A DNA stretch of 64,000 nucleotides from positions 41,610,426 through 41,674,425 of the forward strand of contig CP154955.1 of NCBI GenBank assembly GCA_039621445.1, read 5' to 3'. Positions 11,991-23,887 of the stretch are shown in pieces. The notes under the pieces were generated by a model that was given only the letters and a program-made list of their open reading frames with translations, made no database searches and was not told the DNA's origin. Origin of the DNA: Euglena gracilis (lineage: Eukaryota; Euglenida; Euglenophyceae; Euglenales). The translations under genes were made by a program, and so were the position numbers. The stretch's first letter is position 1. The number at the start of each line of letters is the position of its first letter.

Positions 11991-12982
11991 AAGTCGTTAT
12001 TTTTTGAAGAAAGCGTGCAACAACAACCAATCACTGGGGGTTACGGGTCATCAATTCCTCCCGTGCAATTCTCAAACTGACGACGCGAAAACGATCGGTC
12101 GTGCTGGTTGGAGATAAGACATACAAACTTGCACAAAGAGTGAAGCCAAATTGTCTCGTATCATAGAGTGTGTTCTACTGAACATTTCGCATTTCCTGAA
12201 TACGGAATTTCTTCACTGTGCAATAGTTGCAAAGGTCTCACGCCCACAATGGTCGGTGTGCGCAAGTACGCACACCAACTGTTAAGGACGAAGAGCACTC
12301 CATAATGTGGAGGTGAAACAAAGGTTCGTTTACAAGCCACCGTTCTTTGTCGCAAAATGCAAACAGTACCCATTCAAAATTTGCCCTAACCTTCTTTTCT
12401 AGAGCCAAGAAAAGGCAGGTGTTGCGTTTTATGTGGTAATGTAAAAATTCTGGAGCATATTCCCCAAATTTCATGTGCTTGATGTGCGCAAATGCGCACA
12501 TCAATCATTCATCCATTTGCGTACATCAACCGTTTATACAAAATGCACATGTTGCTGGTGTGCGCAAATGCGCACATCGACCCTCACTTCATAAATTTGT
12601 GTCACGCGGATGTTCCAACGGTAATCACACATTTCGGTCCGATAGCGGCAGAGTTCTGGAAAGGTTTTAACGCCACAATCATCATCTAATTTAATGTATG
12701 CAGCACCCGGCAGTTACAGGCAGACAATCATCATCTAATTTAATGTATGCAGCACCCGGCAGTTACAGGCAGCAGGGACGCACCAAAATGACAGGCAGAG
12801 CTCGTTAGGATGATAGTTTGAAACCTTCATGTTTCCTAATGTGTATTGTGAGGTGTATATCTTACATATTTCTGTTTTCCCAGGTGCAGTCGACGCTTCA
12901 CGTTTTTTTTTTTTGAAAAAATTGAATTTGCGCAATTGCGCATATCGACAAAGAAAGCCCTTAAATACAAGAGCGCCGCCTA
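11991..12982. repeat. Dispersed ~1 kb repeat, copy A
   Basis: The copy begins AAGTCGTTAT-TTTTTGAAGAAA and ends near GACAAAGAAAGCCCTTAAAT...GCCGCCTA. It aligns along most of its length with 16761-17910. Shared blocks include GTCATCAATTCCTCC, GACGACGC-AAAACGATCGGT, GTTAGGATGA-AGTTTGAAACC and TTTGCGCAATT. Both copies carry several TGCGCAAATGCGCA-type palindromic words. No open frame is shared between the copies, so it is probably a non-autonomous element or ordinary dispersed repeat. No clear terminal inverted repeat is visible. Confidence 0.8.
12675..12772. repeat. Perfect 49-bp tandem duplication
   Basis: The 49 bases at 12675-12723 recur without change at 12724-12772. The duplication lies inside repeat copy A. 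Copy B has a related but unduplicated segment (GGCAGTTACAGGCAGCA near 17625), so it arose after the copies diverged, or it is an assembly artefact. Confidence 0.9.
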
Positions 12983-13059
12983 AGTGTCAGGGTCCCATCT
13001 TGGAATTGTCAACGTCTTTGGTACCAACCAATCTGTTACCCCCCCCCCCCCCGGGAAAC

Positions 13060-13390
13060 TGTCATGCCCGAGAACCTGTGAGGGTCCCCTGTGCCGGCCA
13101 ACCTGTCAGTATAGGAAGTTGTCAGGGTCCCCGGTACCGGCCAACCTGTCAGGGTCATTTTTCATTGACTTTCCCTTGAAATGCCCTACCCGGGAAACTG
13201 TCAGGGTCCCGCCCGGGAAACTGTCAGGGTCCCTGGTACTGGCCAACCTGTCAGTATAGGAAGTTGTCAGGGTCCCCGGTACTGGCCAACCTGTCAGGTG
13301 ACAGTTTCCCGGGGGGGGGGGTAGGTATGATAGGAAGTTGCCAGAGTCCCAGAACTGGCCAACCTGTCAGGTTGCATTTTCCCAGGGGGG
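13060..13390. repeat. Minisatellite of CTGTCAGGGTCC units
   Basis: Irregular units built from GGCCAACCTGTCAG, GGAAGTTGTCAGGGTCCC and CCGGGAAACTGTCAGGGTCC recur about five to eight times. Relatives of the unit also occur near 28500 and 31925, so it is a dispersed family. Frames through it are repeat shadows. Confidence 0.75.
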
Positions 13391-16300
13391 GCACTGGTGT
13401 TTCAAAAAAAAGTCTCCCTGGCCATTGGAAGAGTAGAAGTGACCCTGCCCCCCCCCCAGCGTGGACAGTTCCCCAGCACCCCTCCCGGTGTGAAAGTGCC
13501 CACCCGAGGGTCGTTTGCGGCTGCCAAAGGAATACCTTTCACTGCCGCGAGCTGTAGCCAAGTGAGGCCAACGGAAACAAGTGCAAGCCACCACACATGC
13601 CGCAGGCTGCCAAAACCGATGGCAGGGCGGCCCGATCCCCCCCCCCCCAGCGCCACACAGGGAAGAATTCCTTCAGCGCCGAGGGCGATGCGTCTCATCG
13701 AGGTTTTTGCAGCCAGCCTCGACTTCGGCCACCCCAGCCGCAGCAGCAACCCCCAGGGAGGGGGTGTTGTTTGCCCTCTGGGCAGCACCTTTTTGATGGG
13801 ACCGGCCCAAAAATTTTCAACGCAAAGTGCCGAAAATTTTTGGGAAGTGTTTGAAATGGCCAAAATATTGTTTTTTTGGGGTGCTTTGGGCTTACTTTTG
13901 GAGTTTTCAGCTACTCATTTTTTTTTCAACGCTGTGTTATGCAGGTCATTTTTGGGGCAATTGTCCGAGTTCGGCCTAGCCGGCCCAGCTCAGGTCCAGC
14001 AGGGGTCCAGCGCCCCCCCCCCCCCCCCCCCCACCCCCCCCACCCCCCCCCACAGGGCCCGCAGCCCAAATTCTCACCTAGCCCAGCCCAGCAACCCCCC
14101 CCCAGTGGTCCTTTAAGAGATGTACGCCGAGGCGCCTAAGGAAACTCTTAACCTAAAAATCTAAAAATCGGTGCCCCGGAAATTGGGGATGGCCTGGTGG
14201 GGGGGGGGGAGGTCGGACCCCCCCCCCCCCGCCCCCTTACCAGGTTGTTGAACTCCACCCAGCAGCCATCGGGTTTCAGGGATTCCCGTGTAGCCCTGGG
14301 GGGGGGGGCGGCTTGCTAATTTGGGGGGGGTGGAGGTCCCCGCTTTCGCTTTCCAAAACGCATTGCACCAAGCTTGGGTGTTCGCGGACCAAACAACACC
14401 CCCTTGGGGCCCGCGCGCCGACCCTCCCATGCGGCCTGCTTCTGCCTCGCTGCACGTCGTCCCCCGGCCACTTGTCACCTGCCATTCGTGTCCCACTGGC
14501 CAGCTGGAACCTCGCCCCCCCGTCCCCCTGGGGAATTGCAGCCAGAGAACCTGGACCAGAGATCCAGGCAGCCGACGAGGTTTGCCCGCGCCGAAGGTGG
14601 CAGCCCTACGAAATAACTGGGCATGGCTGGGTGCGGCTCGGGATGATTGGTCATGTTCAAGCTCCTTCCATGATGCAGGCCACGTTTTTTTTGCCCATTG
14701 TTAAGCATTTTCCGCCATTTGCAAAGCTAGGGTTTGATGCTTTTCAAATGCTGAAATTGTGACTAATTTGAGTTGAGGCGTTTTTTTTGAGTTGAGGCAA
14801 GAGTTTTAATTGAATGGATTTTTTAAAAAATGACTCAAATTTGGACCCAATTTTGCTTAAATGTGGTCAAAACCCCCGAACAAAATCTTCGGTCTATAGG
14901 CAGTCCTTTTTTCAGACAGTAGTCATCATGGGAAGTTTGATGACGGTGACTCCCCAAACTGCCTTCTGAAAATAACCCTAACCGAATCAAAACCCTATGA
15001 CTGTTATTGAAAGAAATGACAAAAAAGAAAACTTTCATCGAAATCGTAGTCATTAAGGGAACAGCCTCACGCCAAAGGTGGCCAAAAATGGCGAAAACTG
15101 GCCAATGGTCAAACACCAAATCATATGAAGGATCAAAATTCGAACAGAAGATTTAGGGGGGGGGAGTCCCTTTTGGAAATTGGCGCGAAGCACCGAAAGA
15201 AATTTTTGGGTGTTCACGGGAGGAAATTAGATTTTTCTTAAATTTGCCGGAAAAAACGCCGGACGTATCCTTAAAATGGCGGGAATACCGCCAAAAATTT
15301 CCCCCAGAAATTTTCCCACGACAATTTTTCCCGTTCGAGTTCCCCCCGGTGTACAAAAAAAATGCCAAAAATGGCCAAAATTATTTCTGCACGCGGGAGT
15401 TCTAGTCAGGCGCGGGGGGGGGGGTGCCTCCTGTGGGCAGCAGTTAGGTACAGTTAGGTACCTGTTGCGGACAGGCTCCCCAGAGCACAAGGCACTCCTG
15501 TTGTGCTCCTCTCCTGGGAAGCAGGCTGGCCATCTGCTCGCCTCGCACTTTTTCGAGCCTGAACACTCAGCCTTCCCTGCTTCCTCCAGACTTGTGTCGG
15601 GGGTCATAGTCCCAAATTGGTGGAAATTTCACCTCAGGTTGCCATAAATGCAGGGTAGGGGGGGAGCTATCAGAAGGAGGTTGTTCCAACCAAGGTTGAT
15701 TTTAAATTATGGGAATTGTTTCCTATAAATATGAAAGATGTGTTTAGATCCACGCACACATACACAAATGCATATGTATATATTGCATAAATGCTGCATT
15801 GCTGTGATATCCCGGGACCTCCACCACTGCACACAGCACTGCCCCGCCCCACCGCCTGCGCCCTCCCCATTTGCTTGAGGCCATCTTGGGCGGGCGGAGT
15901 TTAATCCGTATCGTTAGTGCAGGGGCCCCGGCCCCCCACCACCACAGCTGCCGCATGAGAGGGGCAGAGGAGGGGGGGGGGGGCTCTCCCGCCGCGCGAA
16001 TGCGGCGCTGGCGGCGTTTCCCTCCGCAGAAAAGGGGGTTCATCTTGCCTCAGAAAAAGCAGTGCCGAAATTTCCCCAAATCATCATTCACTTTTTTGCT
16101 CGTGAAAGCATTGGTCACAGAATTGTTCACCGGGGTCTTTTGGTGGTTTGTGGGGGGGATTAGCCTTTAGTCACCGGCAGGGCAGAAGGGGAAGCCCCAA
16201 AGCCATGTGGGTGGTGGTGGGGTGGAAGCGGGTCTCCCCACCACCCGTGTTTTCGTTCTTATTTTCAGGTCAAGGTTTTCCTTGCTGTGGTGGTATGGGG

Positions 16301-16394
16301 GTTGACCCCCCCCCCAGGCCTTCCCATGGTTAGGAGAGTTTTCTGTTTCTTTACCGCACCACCACAAGTACCACCACTTCTGAAGCCACCAAAG
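13391..16394. other. No gene assigned; exon-like fragments only
   Basis: The frame at 14345-14420 (PAFAFQNALHQAWVFADQ) and the one at 14570-14615 (EIQAADEVCPRRRWQPYE, preceded by CTG eight bases upstream) look protein-like. The opposite strand is also open, and no family is recognised. A 20-base C run lies at 14013-14032. The part 14750-15400 is AT-richer and empty. Confidence 0.3.
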
Positions 16395-16640
16395 TGGCGG
16401 CAGGCTGAATGTCAAGGTGGTGCCGACCCCACCCCGGTGGGGGGGGGGGAGGGGGGGCTGCCTGGGCAGGCATTCCAAGGCACCCAGATCCGACACCCCC
16501 TGGGGGGTGAGGGGGTGGGCGCTTGGCCAAAAGTGCCGGGACACTCGTCCAAGACACATCCGGCAACGAAGGCGCCAGAAGCCCAGAAAGCCTATTTTGT
16601 GCCCCTTTTGACCCACAGACCAGACAGGCACTGGGGGGGA
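16395..16640. repeat. Dispersed GC-rich repeat, copy 1
   Basis: The block CCTGGGCAGGCA...CAAGGCACCCAGAT, then CACATCCGGC..CGAAGGCGCC and GAGGCCCAGAA-like words, recurs in the same order at 21655-21870. A degenerate relative is present near 32680-32960. It is G-run-rich and probably noncoding. Confidence 0.6.
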
Positions 16641-16760
16641 GGGGTGCTGCCGGTAGGGGGTGGGGGAAAATCAAAAAAAAAATCCAAAAAAAAGTCAGTA
16701 AATTTGACTGTGACAAAATTTGGTCCAATTTTTTTTCACTCTTCTCGCAAAAACTTCTGG

Positions 16761-17910
16761 AAGTTGTTATTCTTGAAGAAAAGTGTTCAGCAATTACAGG
16801 GGGCACGTGTCATCAATTCCTCCTCAATTTCCAAATTGACGACGCAAAAACGATCGGTTGTGCGGGTTGGAGATAAGGCATACACGTTGCACACAAAGCG
16901 GAGACGAGCTTTCTCCTGTCATAGAGTGTTCTACTGCACATTTCGCATTACTGAAAACCGAAAAAAAATCTTCCCTTTCGTTTCTTCAATTTCTTCAGTT
17001 GCAAAAGTTTTACGCCCACAATGGTCGGTGTGCTCAAGTGCGCGCGCCAACTGTTTCTGACGAAGAGCACACCATAATACGTAGGAAAAATAAAGGTACA
17101 TTTACAAGACACCGTTCATTGTCGCACATTGCAAACAGTACCCATTCAAAATTTTTGCCCCAACCTTTGCTTCTGGAGCCAAGGAAAGGCAGATGTTAGC
17201 ATATTCCCCAAACTTCACATGGTTGATGTGCGCACATATGCCCATCAACCATTCACGCACACGTCAACCACGTGTGCACCTTGCTTAAGTGGTTGGTGTG
17301 CGCATTTTTGTGGATTGACCACTTATGTATTTGTAGATGGTTGGTGTGCTCATTTATGCACATCGGCCATCTACAAATGCACGAGTGGTCAATGTGTGCA
17401 AATATGCACACCAACCGTTTGCACAAAATACACATGTGGTTGGCACATCAACCCTCATTCCATATATTTGTGTCACGTGAGTGTGCAATCGGTGGACACA
17501 TATTTCGGTCCGTCGACAGCGCCAAAAAGAGTTTTCATGCAACAATCACCGTCTAATTTAACTGCACATCACATTGTCCAAATGGTGGAAAGTCGGTCGT
17601 CGTCAAACAGGTCTGCAACACCTGGCAGTTACAGGCAGCATGGGCACACCAAAACTCATAGTCGTAACAGCCACGGTGTTCAACCCACTGGTTTGGTTTG
17701 GTTGGTTTGGTTGGTTTGACAGACAGCAACACGAATCTGTCGCTCCAGACATACCAGACAGCTTGTTAGGATGACAGTTTGAAACCTTCGTGTTTCCTAA
17801 CCTGTATTGTGAAGTGTGCATTTGACATTTTGCACGGTTGTAAAAAAAATGTCAATTTGCGCAATTAATTGTCGACAAAGAAAAAGCTCAGGTGCGAGCT
17901 GCGCCACCTA
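16761..17910. repeat. Dispersed ~1 kb repeat, copy B
   Basis: This is the second copy of the repeat at 11991-12982, about 160 bp longer because of insertions in the 17220-17460 part, where TGCGCAxATGC-type words are multiplied. Frames at 17129-17719 mostly translate this repeat and are not accepted as genes. Confidence 0.8.
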
Positions 17911-18060
17911 TGTTCTTCCTCCCTGGGTTTCCTTGCCAGAGGCCCGGGTGTGCGTTACGGCGCGAACTCCGTAATTTTTTTTCTTCGGAAATGCCTTCGG
18001 CTCGTTTTTGGGTCCCCTCAGGAGGGGGGGGGGGTCCAGTTCTGGGTGCAGGCACGTACA

Positions 18061-18191
18061 GCTAAAATGGCCTAAAATGGCCTAAAATGGCCTAAAATGG
18101 CCTAAAATGGCCAAAAATGGCCTAAAATGACCTTTTGACCCCCTATGGATGGGTCCCTAAAATGGCCTAAAATGGCCAAAAATGGCCTAAA
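18061..18191. repeat. Tandem decamer AAAATGGCCT
   Basis: About nine near-perfect copies of a 10-base unit, interrupted once by a 30-base spacer. The same unit recurs at 19812, 22100, 23845 and 40390, always in the same + orientation. Confidence 0.9.
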
Positions 18192-18499
18192 AAATGGGAA
18201 AAATTCTGTTGCACAATAATTTTTTTGTGAACAACTGAAGCCATTCAGGCAATGGCTTTTGGTGTCTTTTGTTAATGTGGATGGCGAACAGTGGATTTGG
18301 TGGAGGATACAGCCCCACAAGGCCCATGTTTTTATCCCAACTAATAATAGCATCAGTCCCCAAATCCACAGTCCCCAACCTTTTGGTAGCTGAATTTTGA
18401 AGGTTTGGACAGAAGTATTTTTTCTTACTCCCATCTTTTTACGGTGCGGAACGATGTCTGTTTCACAAATAATGAAACAGTGCAAGTTTTGAAGCGCGG

Positions 18500-19640
18500 G
18501 GGAAAAGACAGAAAAAGAAGATGTTGGAAAATCTCAATTGAAATATAAAATACACGTATTATTATAAATTTTTAAATTTAACAATAAAATTTTCTAAGGA
18601 AATTTAATTTTTTTTTATGCATGGAAATTTTATTATCATAGAAATTTTATATGCTTAATATGGATATTGAATGTGGGTATTTCATTATTTTCAATTTTAT
18701 TAATATATTTTTTCTGTATTTATGTAAATTTTATTATTATCAATTTTTAATGTAATATTTTATAATACAAATAACACATGTTTTTATACAATTTTAGTAA
18801 TTATAATATAGAAGTTGACATATATATTAAGTAAAAAAATAGTATTGATGTAAAATGTAATTGTTAATAATAACTATTATTCCCACTTTAAATCATATTA
18901 TTAACAAAATTGAGTATGATAAAATATATGAATATGCTAAATTGAATATGGTAAATATAAAATATGATAGAATATGAAATATTTTATTGGCATATAGGTA
19001 CAGGATTAGGTTCACATATTTCACCTTTTATTATTTTTGGGAGTAAAATGTTCTGTTTATATTATGGATCTTAATAATTATTCTTTAAATATTTATCATC
19101 ATAAAGAAATGAATGACATAGAAAATTTTTTATAATGTTGCTAACTATGATACTATGATTTGATACAATGTTTTTTTATGAAAGATAATAATAATAATTT
19201 TATTATTTATAGAAGTAATTTTTTTATGAATTGGTTATATCAAACGATATATATTACGGTGTTTGGGTGTGGTTAGTGTATTATTTTCTCCTATTTATAA
19301 CTTGTTCAGAGGGTTTTCTTTTCAGTATTAAGTTTCCCCAAAGGGGAAAGCAAACATGGAGAAGAGGAATTGATCTCAGCTTTGCCTTTTGATCTCTGCC
19401 ATCCTCTCTCAAATGGTTGAAACAATGCCAAAATCCAATTGAATTCCACCAGGCAACAGCGTCATCATTCAGAAAAGGTGATTTCTTGTTGCGAAATCCC
19501 GCAGAATGGTATAGATTTAACAAAATACAAAAAGCCGAGCCCTTCTGGTAGTGCAAATAAAAATTTGTTCAAAATTTTTTCTGAAAATTTTCACTACCGT
19601 GAATTCTTGCTGTTCAGAATTCCTCTATGGGAATGAATTA
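18500..19640. other. AT-rich island
   Basis: Composition drops abruptly to roughly four-fifths A+T between about 18500 and 19270, then stays AT-rich to about 19640. The flanking DNA is close to balanced or GC-rich and full of G/C runs. The island contains no G/C run, no significant frame and no decamer. It is flanked on both sides by AAAATGGCC arrays (18061-18191 and 19812-19866). Possible origins are an organellar DNA insertion, an AT-rich transposable element or a different chromosomal domain; the sequence alone does not decide. Confidence 0.75.
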
Positions 19641-19811
19641 AGATTTGTTGAGCTTCTCATGGTTTTGATCCAGTGTTCATGAATTTTGCATGCTTTTTTG
19701 GATATACTTTTGTTATAACTGAATAAGAGAAGGTTTGGACACGGTATGACACAGTTTTCGGGACAAAAATAACGAAAAAATATGTTTTCAGAACCCCCAC
19801 CTAAACCTTAA

Positions 19812-19866
19812 AAAGGCCTAAAATGGCCTAAAATGGCCTTAAATGGCCTAAAATGGCCTAAAATGA
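19812..19866. repeat. Tandem decamer AAAATGGCCT
   Basis: Five copies of the same 10-base unit as at 18061, on the same strand. Confidence 0.85.
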
Positions 19867-20810
19867 GAAAATTTTTGGGCTTGACTATAGGTGGGTGGAA
19901 GGCGGGGGACCCCCGATGTTGTTCAAAAGCAACCTGTCTGGGAATTGGGTCCCCCCCCAGCCGGGGGTGGAGGTGCACACAAGAGTGTGCGGCAGCTGTT
20001 CCTCGGCATCAACAGGCGTGCTGGCGGCATACCATATGCCCCCCCCCCCCGCACTGTGCACAAACTTTCTGTGGTTTGGGTGGTGACGCAGACGCCACCG
20101 GCGCGCAGCTGTCCGGTGCCATCCCTCCCCCGGAATCCGGCTTTTGTTTTCACACGATTCGTATGGGGGGGTGTCAACCAGCAGCCTTTTTTCAGCCAGA
20201 CAAGTTTTCCAACCTCTGAGCTGGACCCCCTGGAGGGGAGGTCATTAAAAGACGCCAGGTTTGTATTGCAAGATCTTGCTGTGGACCTGGCTCATCCCCC
20301 CCCCCTCCTCGTGGCTCGTTGACCCCCAGGGTGCTGGAGTCAACCCCCCCCCTCCAAGTTGGCACCCCGGCCAACCGTGGTCCACAAGGCCCCCTTTTCA
20401 AGGCATTTGGGTCGGCGGTCGGTTGGAGTCGACAACAGCCCCCAGGGCCGTTGGAGTCAACCCTTGGTTGGAGGGTGCACTTCGGGTTCCGGCTGGCAAA
20501 ACAGTTGATGGGTGTGGGTATACTTCCATAAAATAATATGGAATATGTAGTAATCTATAGTACATATAGAATATGGTAATTCAATATGGTAATTGCATCA
20601 ATGAGGGGTATAATTCAAGGATCCTCACACGTCTTGAAAAGGAAATTCACGGAAATTCACGGAGGATCACGGAAATGGGCGGAAGGCCATTTTCACGGAA
20701 ATCGCGGAAAATCATGGAAATTCTTGGATGAGGAGGAGGGGTCGGGAAAATTTTTGATCTTTTTTTTTTCAATGCGTTTTGTTTGTGCAGACACATTTTG
20801 ATGGGATGTT

Positions 20811-21200
20811 TTGCACATTCTCTGCTTTTCCAAACAGAGAATGTGTTTTGTGAGACAATGTCGTCCAATTCATTTTTTTGCAATTTTTCTTCCTAGCCAA
20901 GACACTCCACTGAAGCAGTTGGATTTTTGGGAGTCGGTGAAGAAGCAAAACCTCACCCAGACAATTACAGATGATTTTGTGGCCTTTTTGTGGCTCTCCA
21001 TTCTGGTCTCCCCGTCACAAAATTGGACCTCGAAAGCATCAGAGGTGTTCTCCAGAAATACACACAAGTTGAGGGCGTCTGGTTTTTTGACCTTCCACCT
21101 TTCTGCCCAGGCTGCAGGAAGGGTCAATCGCTATATCGGTCTGCCGACAGGGTTTTGGCAGCCCGTTTCGGGGCAATCAAGAAAAAAAATTCAACGATAA
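20811..21200 (+). CDS. Open region with two overlapping candidate frames
   Basis: A 130-codon stop-free frame runs through this moderately AT-rich stretch. A second frame over 20984-21180 (VTKLDLESIRGVLQKYTQ, then FFDLPPFCPGCRKGQ) looks more protein-like, with mixed composition and a Cys pair in FCPGC. No family is recognised and the splice limits are unclear. It could be an exon of an unnamed gene or a decayed element. Confidence 0.3.
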   Translation: MHILCFSKQRMCFVRQCRPIHFFAIFLPSQDTPLKQLDFWESVKKQNLTQTITDDFVAFLWLSILVSPSQNWTSKASEVFSRNTHKLRASGFLTFHLSAQAAGRVNRYIGLPTGFWQPVSGQSRKKIQR

Positions 21201-21654
21201 AATCTTGTTTTTTCCCCTTTACGTTTTTTATTTTTTTCATACACAGGTGTGGATAGGGGGGTCTCCAGGACTATATTATGGAGAAACAATCTGCTGCCAC
21301 AACCGCCCAAATATGGCTCCAGTGCAGAATGGAATGGGGCCTTTGACCTTTTCCGGACACAGGAAATTCACGGACAATCACGGAAAATCACGGATACATT
21401 TTGGCCTCGGCCAGCACGGACGTGTGAGGATCCCTGCATAATTTGAATGCAAGGGCAATGGGACAATTGTGATGGGAGGTGTCCAGGAAGGATAAGCGGT
21501 TCCAGATCTTATTGTAAAGACCCCTCCGCCCTGGGGGTGACCTGCGCAGCCCCAGAGGTAGGATTTTTGTTTCAGTGACCGACGCAAAGCACCCGATTTT
21601 TTTTGGCAGAAATTTTGTGCTGGGCCAAAAAATTGGTCGCACTGACCACGCCAC

Positions 21655-21870
21655 TTTTTGGGTGGTTTGGGTCAGGCTGAACTTTAACGTGTTCCCGACC
21701 CCACCCAGGGGGGGGGGGTTCCTGGGCAGGCACAGCAAGGCACCCAGATGCCAAAAGTGCCCGGGCAATCAGTCAAGGCACATGCGGCGCCGAAGGTGCG
21801 GGAGGCCCAGAAGAAGGCCATTTTTGGGCCCTTTTTGGCCCACGACTAGGCAGGCACCTGACCCCCCCCC
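21655..21870. repeat. Dispersed GC-rich repeat, copy 2
   Basis: Same order of blocks as at 16395-16640: CCCGACCCCACCC, the G run, CCTGGGCAGGCAC, AAGGCACCCAGAT, GCGCCGAAGGTGC and GAGGCCCAGAA. Confidence 0.6.
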
Positions 21871-22099
21871 CCCCGGGGAGAAGTGCCTGCCTGCCCAGGC
21901 ACCAGGGCACTCCAAGACCCCCCCGTGGTTTCAGCCTGGTGGGGCCCCCAGGGGGGTCGCCCCCTCCATCATACCCCCCCCAGGCGCTTGGCCCCCCTCC
22001 TCCTTACATGCAAACTTGGCCCTCCCTAGGGTTGGCCTTTGGCCTTTTGCACATGGCCGAAATTCTTAACATGCAAACTTGGCCCCAAGCCCCTATAGT

Positions 22100-22157
22100 A
22101 AAATGGCCGAAAATGGCCGAAAATGGCCGAAAATGGCCGAAAATGGCCAAAAATGAG
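22100..22157. repeat. Tandem decamer AAAATGGCCG
   Basis: Five to six copies of the 10-base unit in the G-ending variant. Confidence 0.85.
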
Positions 22158-22286
22158 AAGAAATCTGTTGCAATTTTTTTGCCTACAGTTGAGGTTTTTT
22201 TGCCTAACAGTTTCTTCTTCCCTGAGGGGCAATTTTCAGTGTGACTGATGCTTGTCTCTGTGTAGCCTCTCTTCTTTTGTTATTAT

Positions 22287-22400
22287 GCCTGGCCCTGAAA
22301 CACATGCTGCTCAAACAACCACCTCCGAAAGGTTTTTTTGGGCTGAATGTTTTGAAGGCATTTCAGAAAAGTGTGGTGACAAGGGCGATGCTGGCATTTT
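22287..22400 (+). pseudogene. Exon-like segment, copy 1 of a local duplication
   Basis: One frame reads MPGPETHAAQTTTSERFFWA and goes on to GISEKCGDKG. It aligns with 23215-23335 at both DNA and protein level. This copy lacks the strong donor of the second copy, so it may be the degenerate one. The family is not recognised. Confidence 0.3.
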
Positions 22401-22783
22401 TTGTATATTTTGATGAATTAAACCCATTTTTGAGATAATTTCTCCACAAATCTCCAGTATTAAACCCAGCTTGGACATTTTGGATCAATTTTTGCTAATT
22501 TTTGGGATATTTTGCACTGATTTGGCAAATATTGGCTAATTTGGGTCAATGTGAGCACATTTTATGGCATTTTTGTCCATTTTGCCCCATTCTGGTGATA
22601 TTGGGTAATTTTTCACAATTTTTTTTGTGGACATTGTGGGCGGTTTTGGGCAAGTTTAGGTTATTTGAAGCCATTTCAGGTCATTTTGGTTGCTTTTTAA
22701 GGCCTTTTGAGGTCAATTTAGGCTTTTTGTGGTCATTGTTTTGGGTTTCTGTGGTCATTTGCTAGGTTTGGGAGCCAGTGGAT

Positions 22784-23032
22784 GCAGGTTGCAGATACTG
22801 GACAAAATGCAATGGATGCAGATGCTGAACAAGGTGCAGACACTGGACAAGATGCAGATGCTGTACAAGATTAAGATCTTGACCAGATGCAGGTATTGGA
22901 CAAGATGCACACACCAGACGAGATTGATTGACAGTGATTGCTGATGCAATGGATGTAGATATTGGACAAGATGTAGATGCTGGACAAGATGCGACGTTGA
23001 ACAAGATGCAGACATTGGACAATTGGGTGAGC
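22784..23032. repeat. 18-bp minisatellite
   Basis: Degenerate units of GATGCAGATGCTGGACAA recur about ten times, with a non-repeat interruption near 22918-22945. The Asp/Gln-rich frame that starts at 22928 is made of this repeat. Confidence 0.8.
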
Positions 23033-23214
23033 GCATTTGATGTCAATATTCAACATTATGGGCCGATCACATGTTTGCTTGCTTTTATTCTGCCGCTCAA
23101 GCTGAGTGCATTTTCTCCCAATTTTGCCACATCCAGACGGATGATCGTCTCAACACGACGGATGAAATCTTACATCAAGGCTTCTTTGAAGTCATGCCTC
23201 TCTTCTCCTGCCAT

Positions 23215-23335
23215 TATGCCTGACCGTGGAACACATGCTGCTCAAAGAACCACCTCCGAATGGGTTATTTGGGCCAGAGCTGATGGTTTTGATGACATTT
23301 CAGAAAATTGCGGTGACAAGGTGCAACCAGGCAAA
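23215..23335 (+). CDS. Candidate exon, copy 2 of a local duplication
   Basis: The frame contains THAAQRTTSEWVIWARADGF and DDISENCGDKVQPGK and ends at a strong donor, AAA|GTACGTGAAG, at 23336. It aligns with the segment at 22287-22400: THAAQ, TTSE, WA, the GI/DISE core and CGDK are kept in both. Conservation of the frame across two diverged copies supports coding. No family is recognised. It may belong with the exon-like pieces at 24.2-25.7 kb on the same strand. Confidence 0.4.
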
Positions 23336-23844
23336 GTACGTGAAGCGTTTTTTTCCCCTCTGTTAAAGGTGTGTTTCCTGTTTGGTTTATTGCACACAAG
23401 TGGATGGGATCTAACAGTGCCACCATCAAACAATGTTGCTTGGGGTATCAAGGTGGAATAGGTGAGGGGAAGTTGTTTGTGAAAAGCATCCACGCCAAGA
23501 AACTTGAAGAGAAAAGCACCAGCTTTGGTGTTGCCACCCACCATTGTGGTTAATATGTCATGTGCCAACCACTCTCATGAAGCGTCCTAAGAACCCCCAG
23601 CAAAGAAAGACCAAAGTGGACAAGAGCCTCTCTGCAGGAAAAAAGAAGCCCATTCCCAAAACCTTGGATTTGAATATTGCTACAAAAAACTCTTTGACCT
23701 CTTTAATCCCTGCGCCCCCATTCCAGACAGACCTCCTTGGATGCGTTAGCTTGTCACGACTGCTTGCATGTTGACTGAATGATCAAAATGCACTGCTGGT
23801 ACTAAAGAATTTTAAGGCAGCTTTGCCCCCCACCTATAGGGAAA

Positions 23845-23887
23845 AAAATGGCCGAAAATGGCCGAAAATGGCCGAAAATGGCGAAAA
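23845..23887. repeat. Tandem decamer AAAATGGCCG
   Basis: Four copies of the 10-base unit. Confidence 0.85.

Noticed and set aside
17129-17719. 196-residue open frame
   Set aside because: Most of it translates repeat copy B; the equivalent frame is not open in copy A.
20200-20275. Exon with ELDPLEGRSLKDARF
   Set aside because: The DNA matches a dispersed noncoding C/G-run motif also seen near 51145-51195, so the protein-like look is probably accidental.
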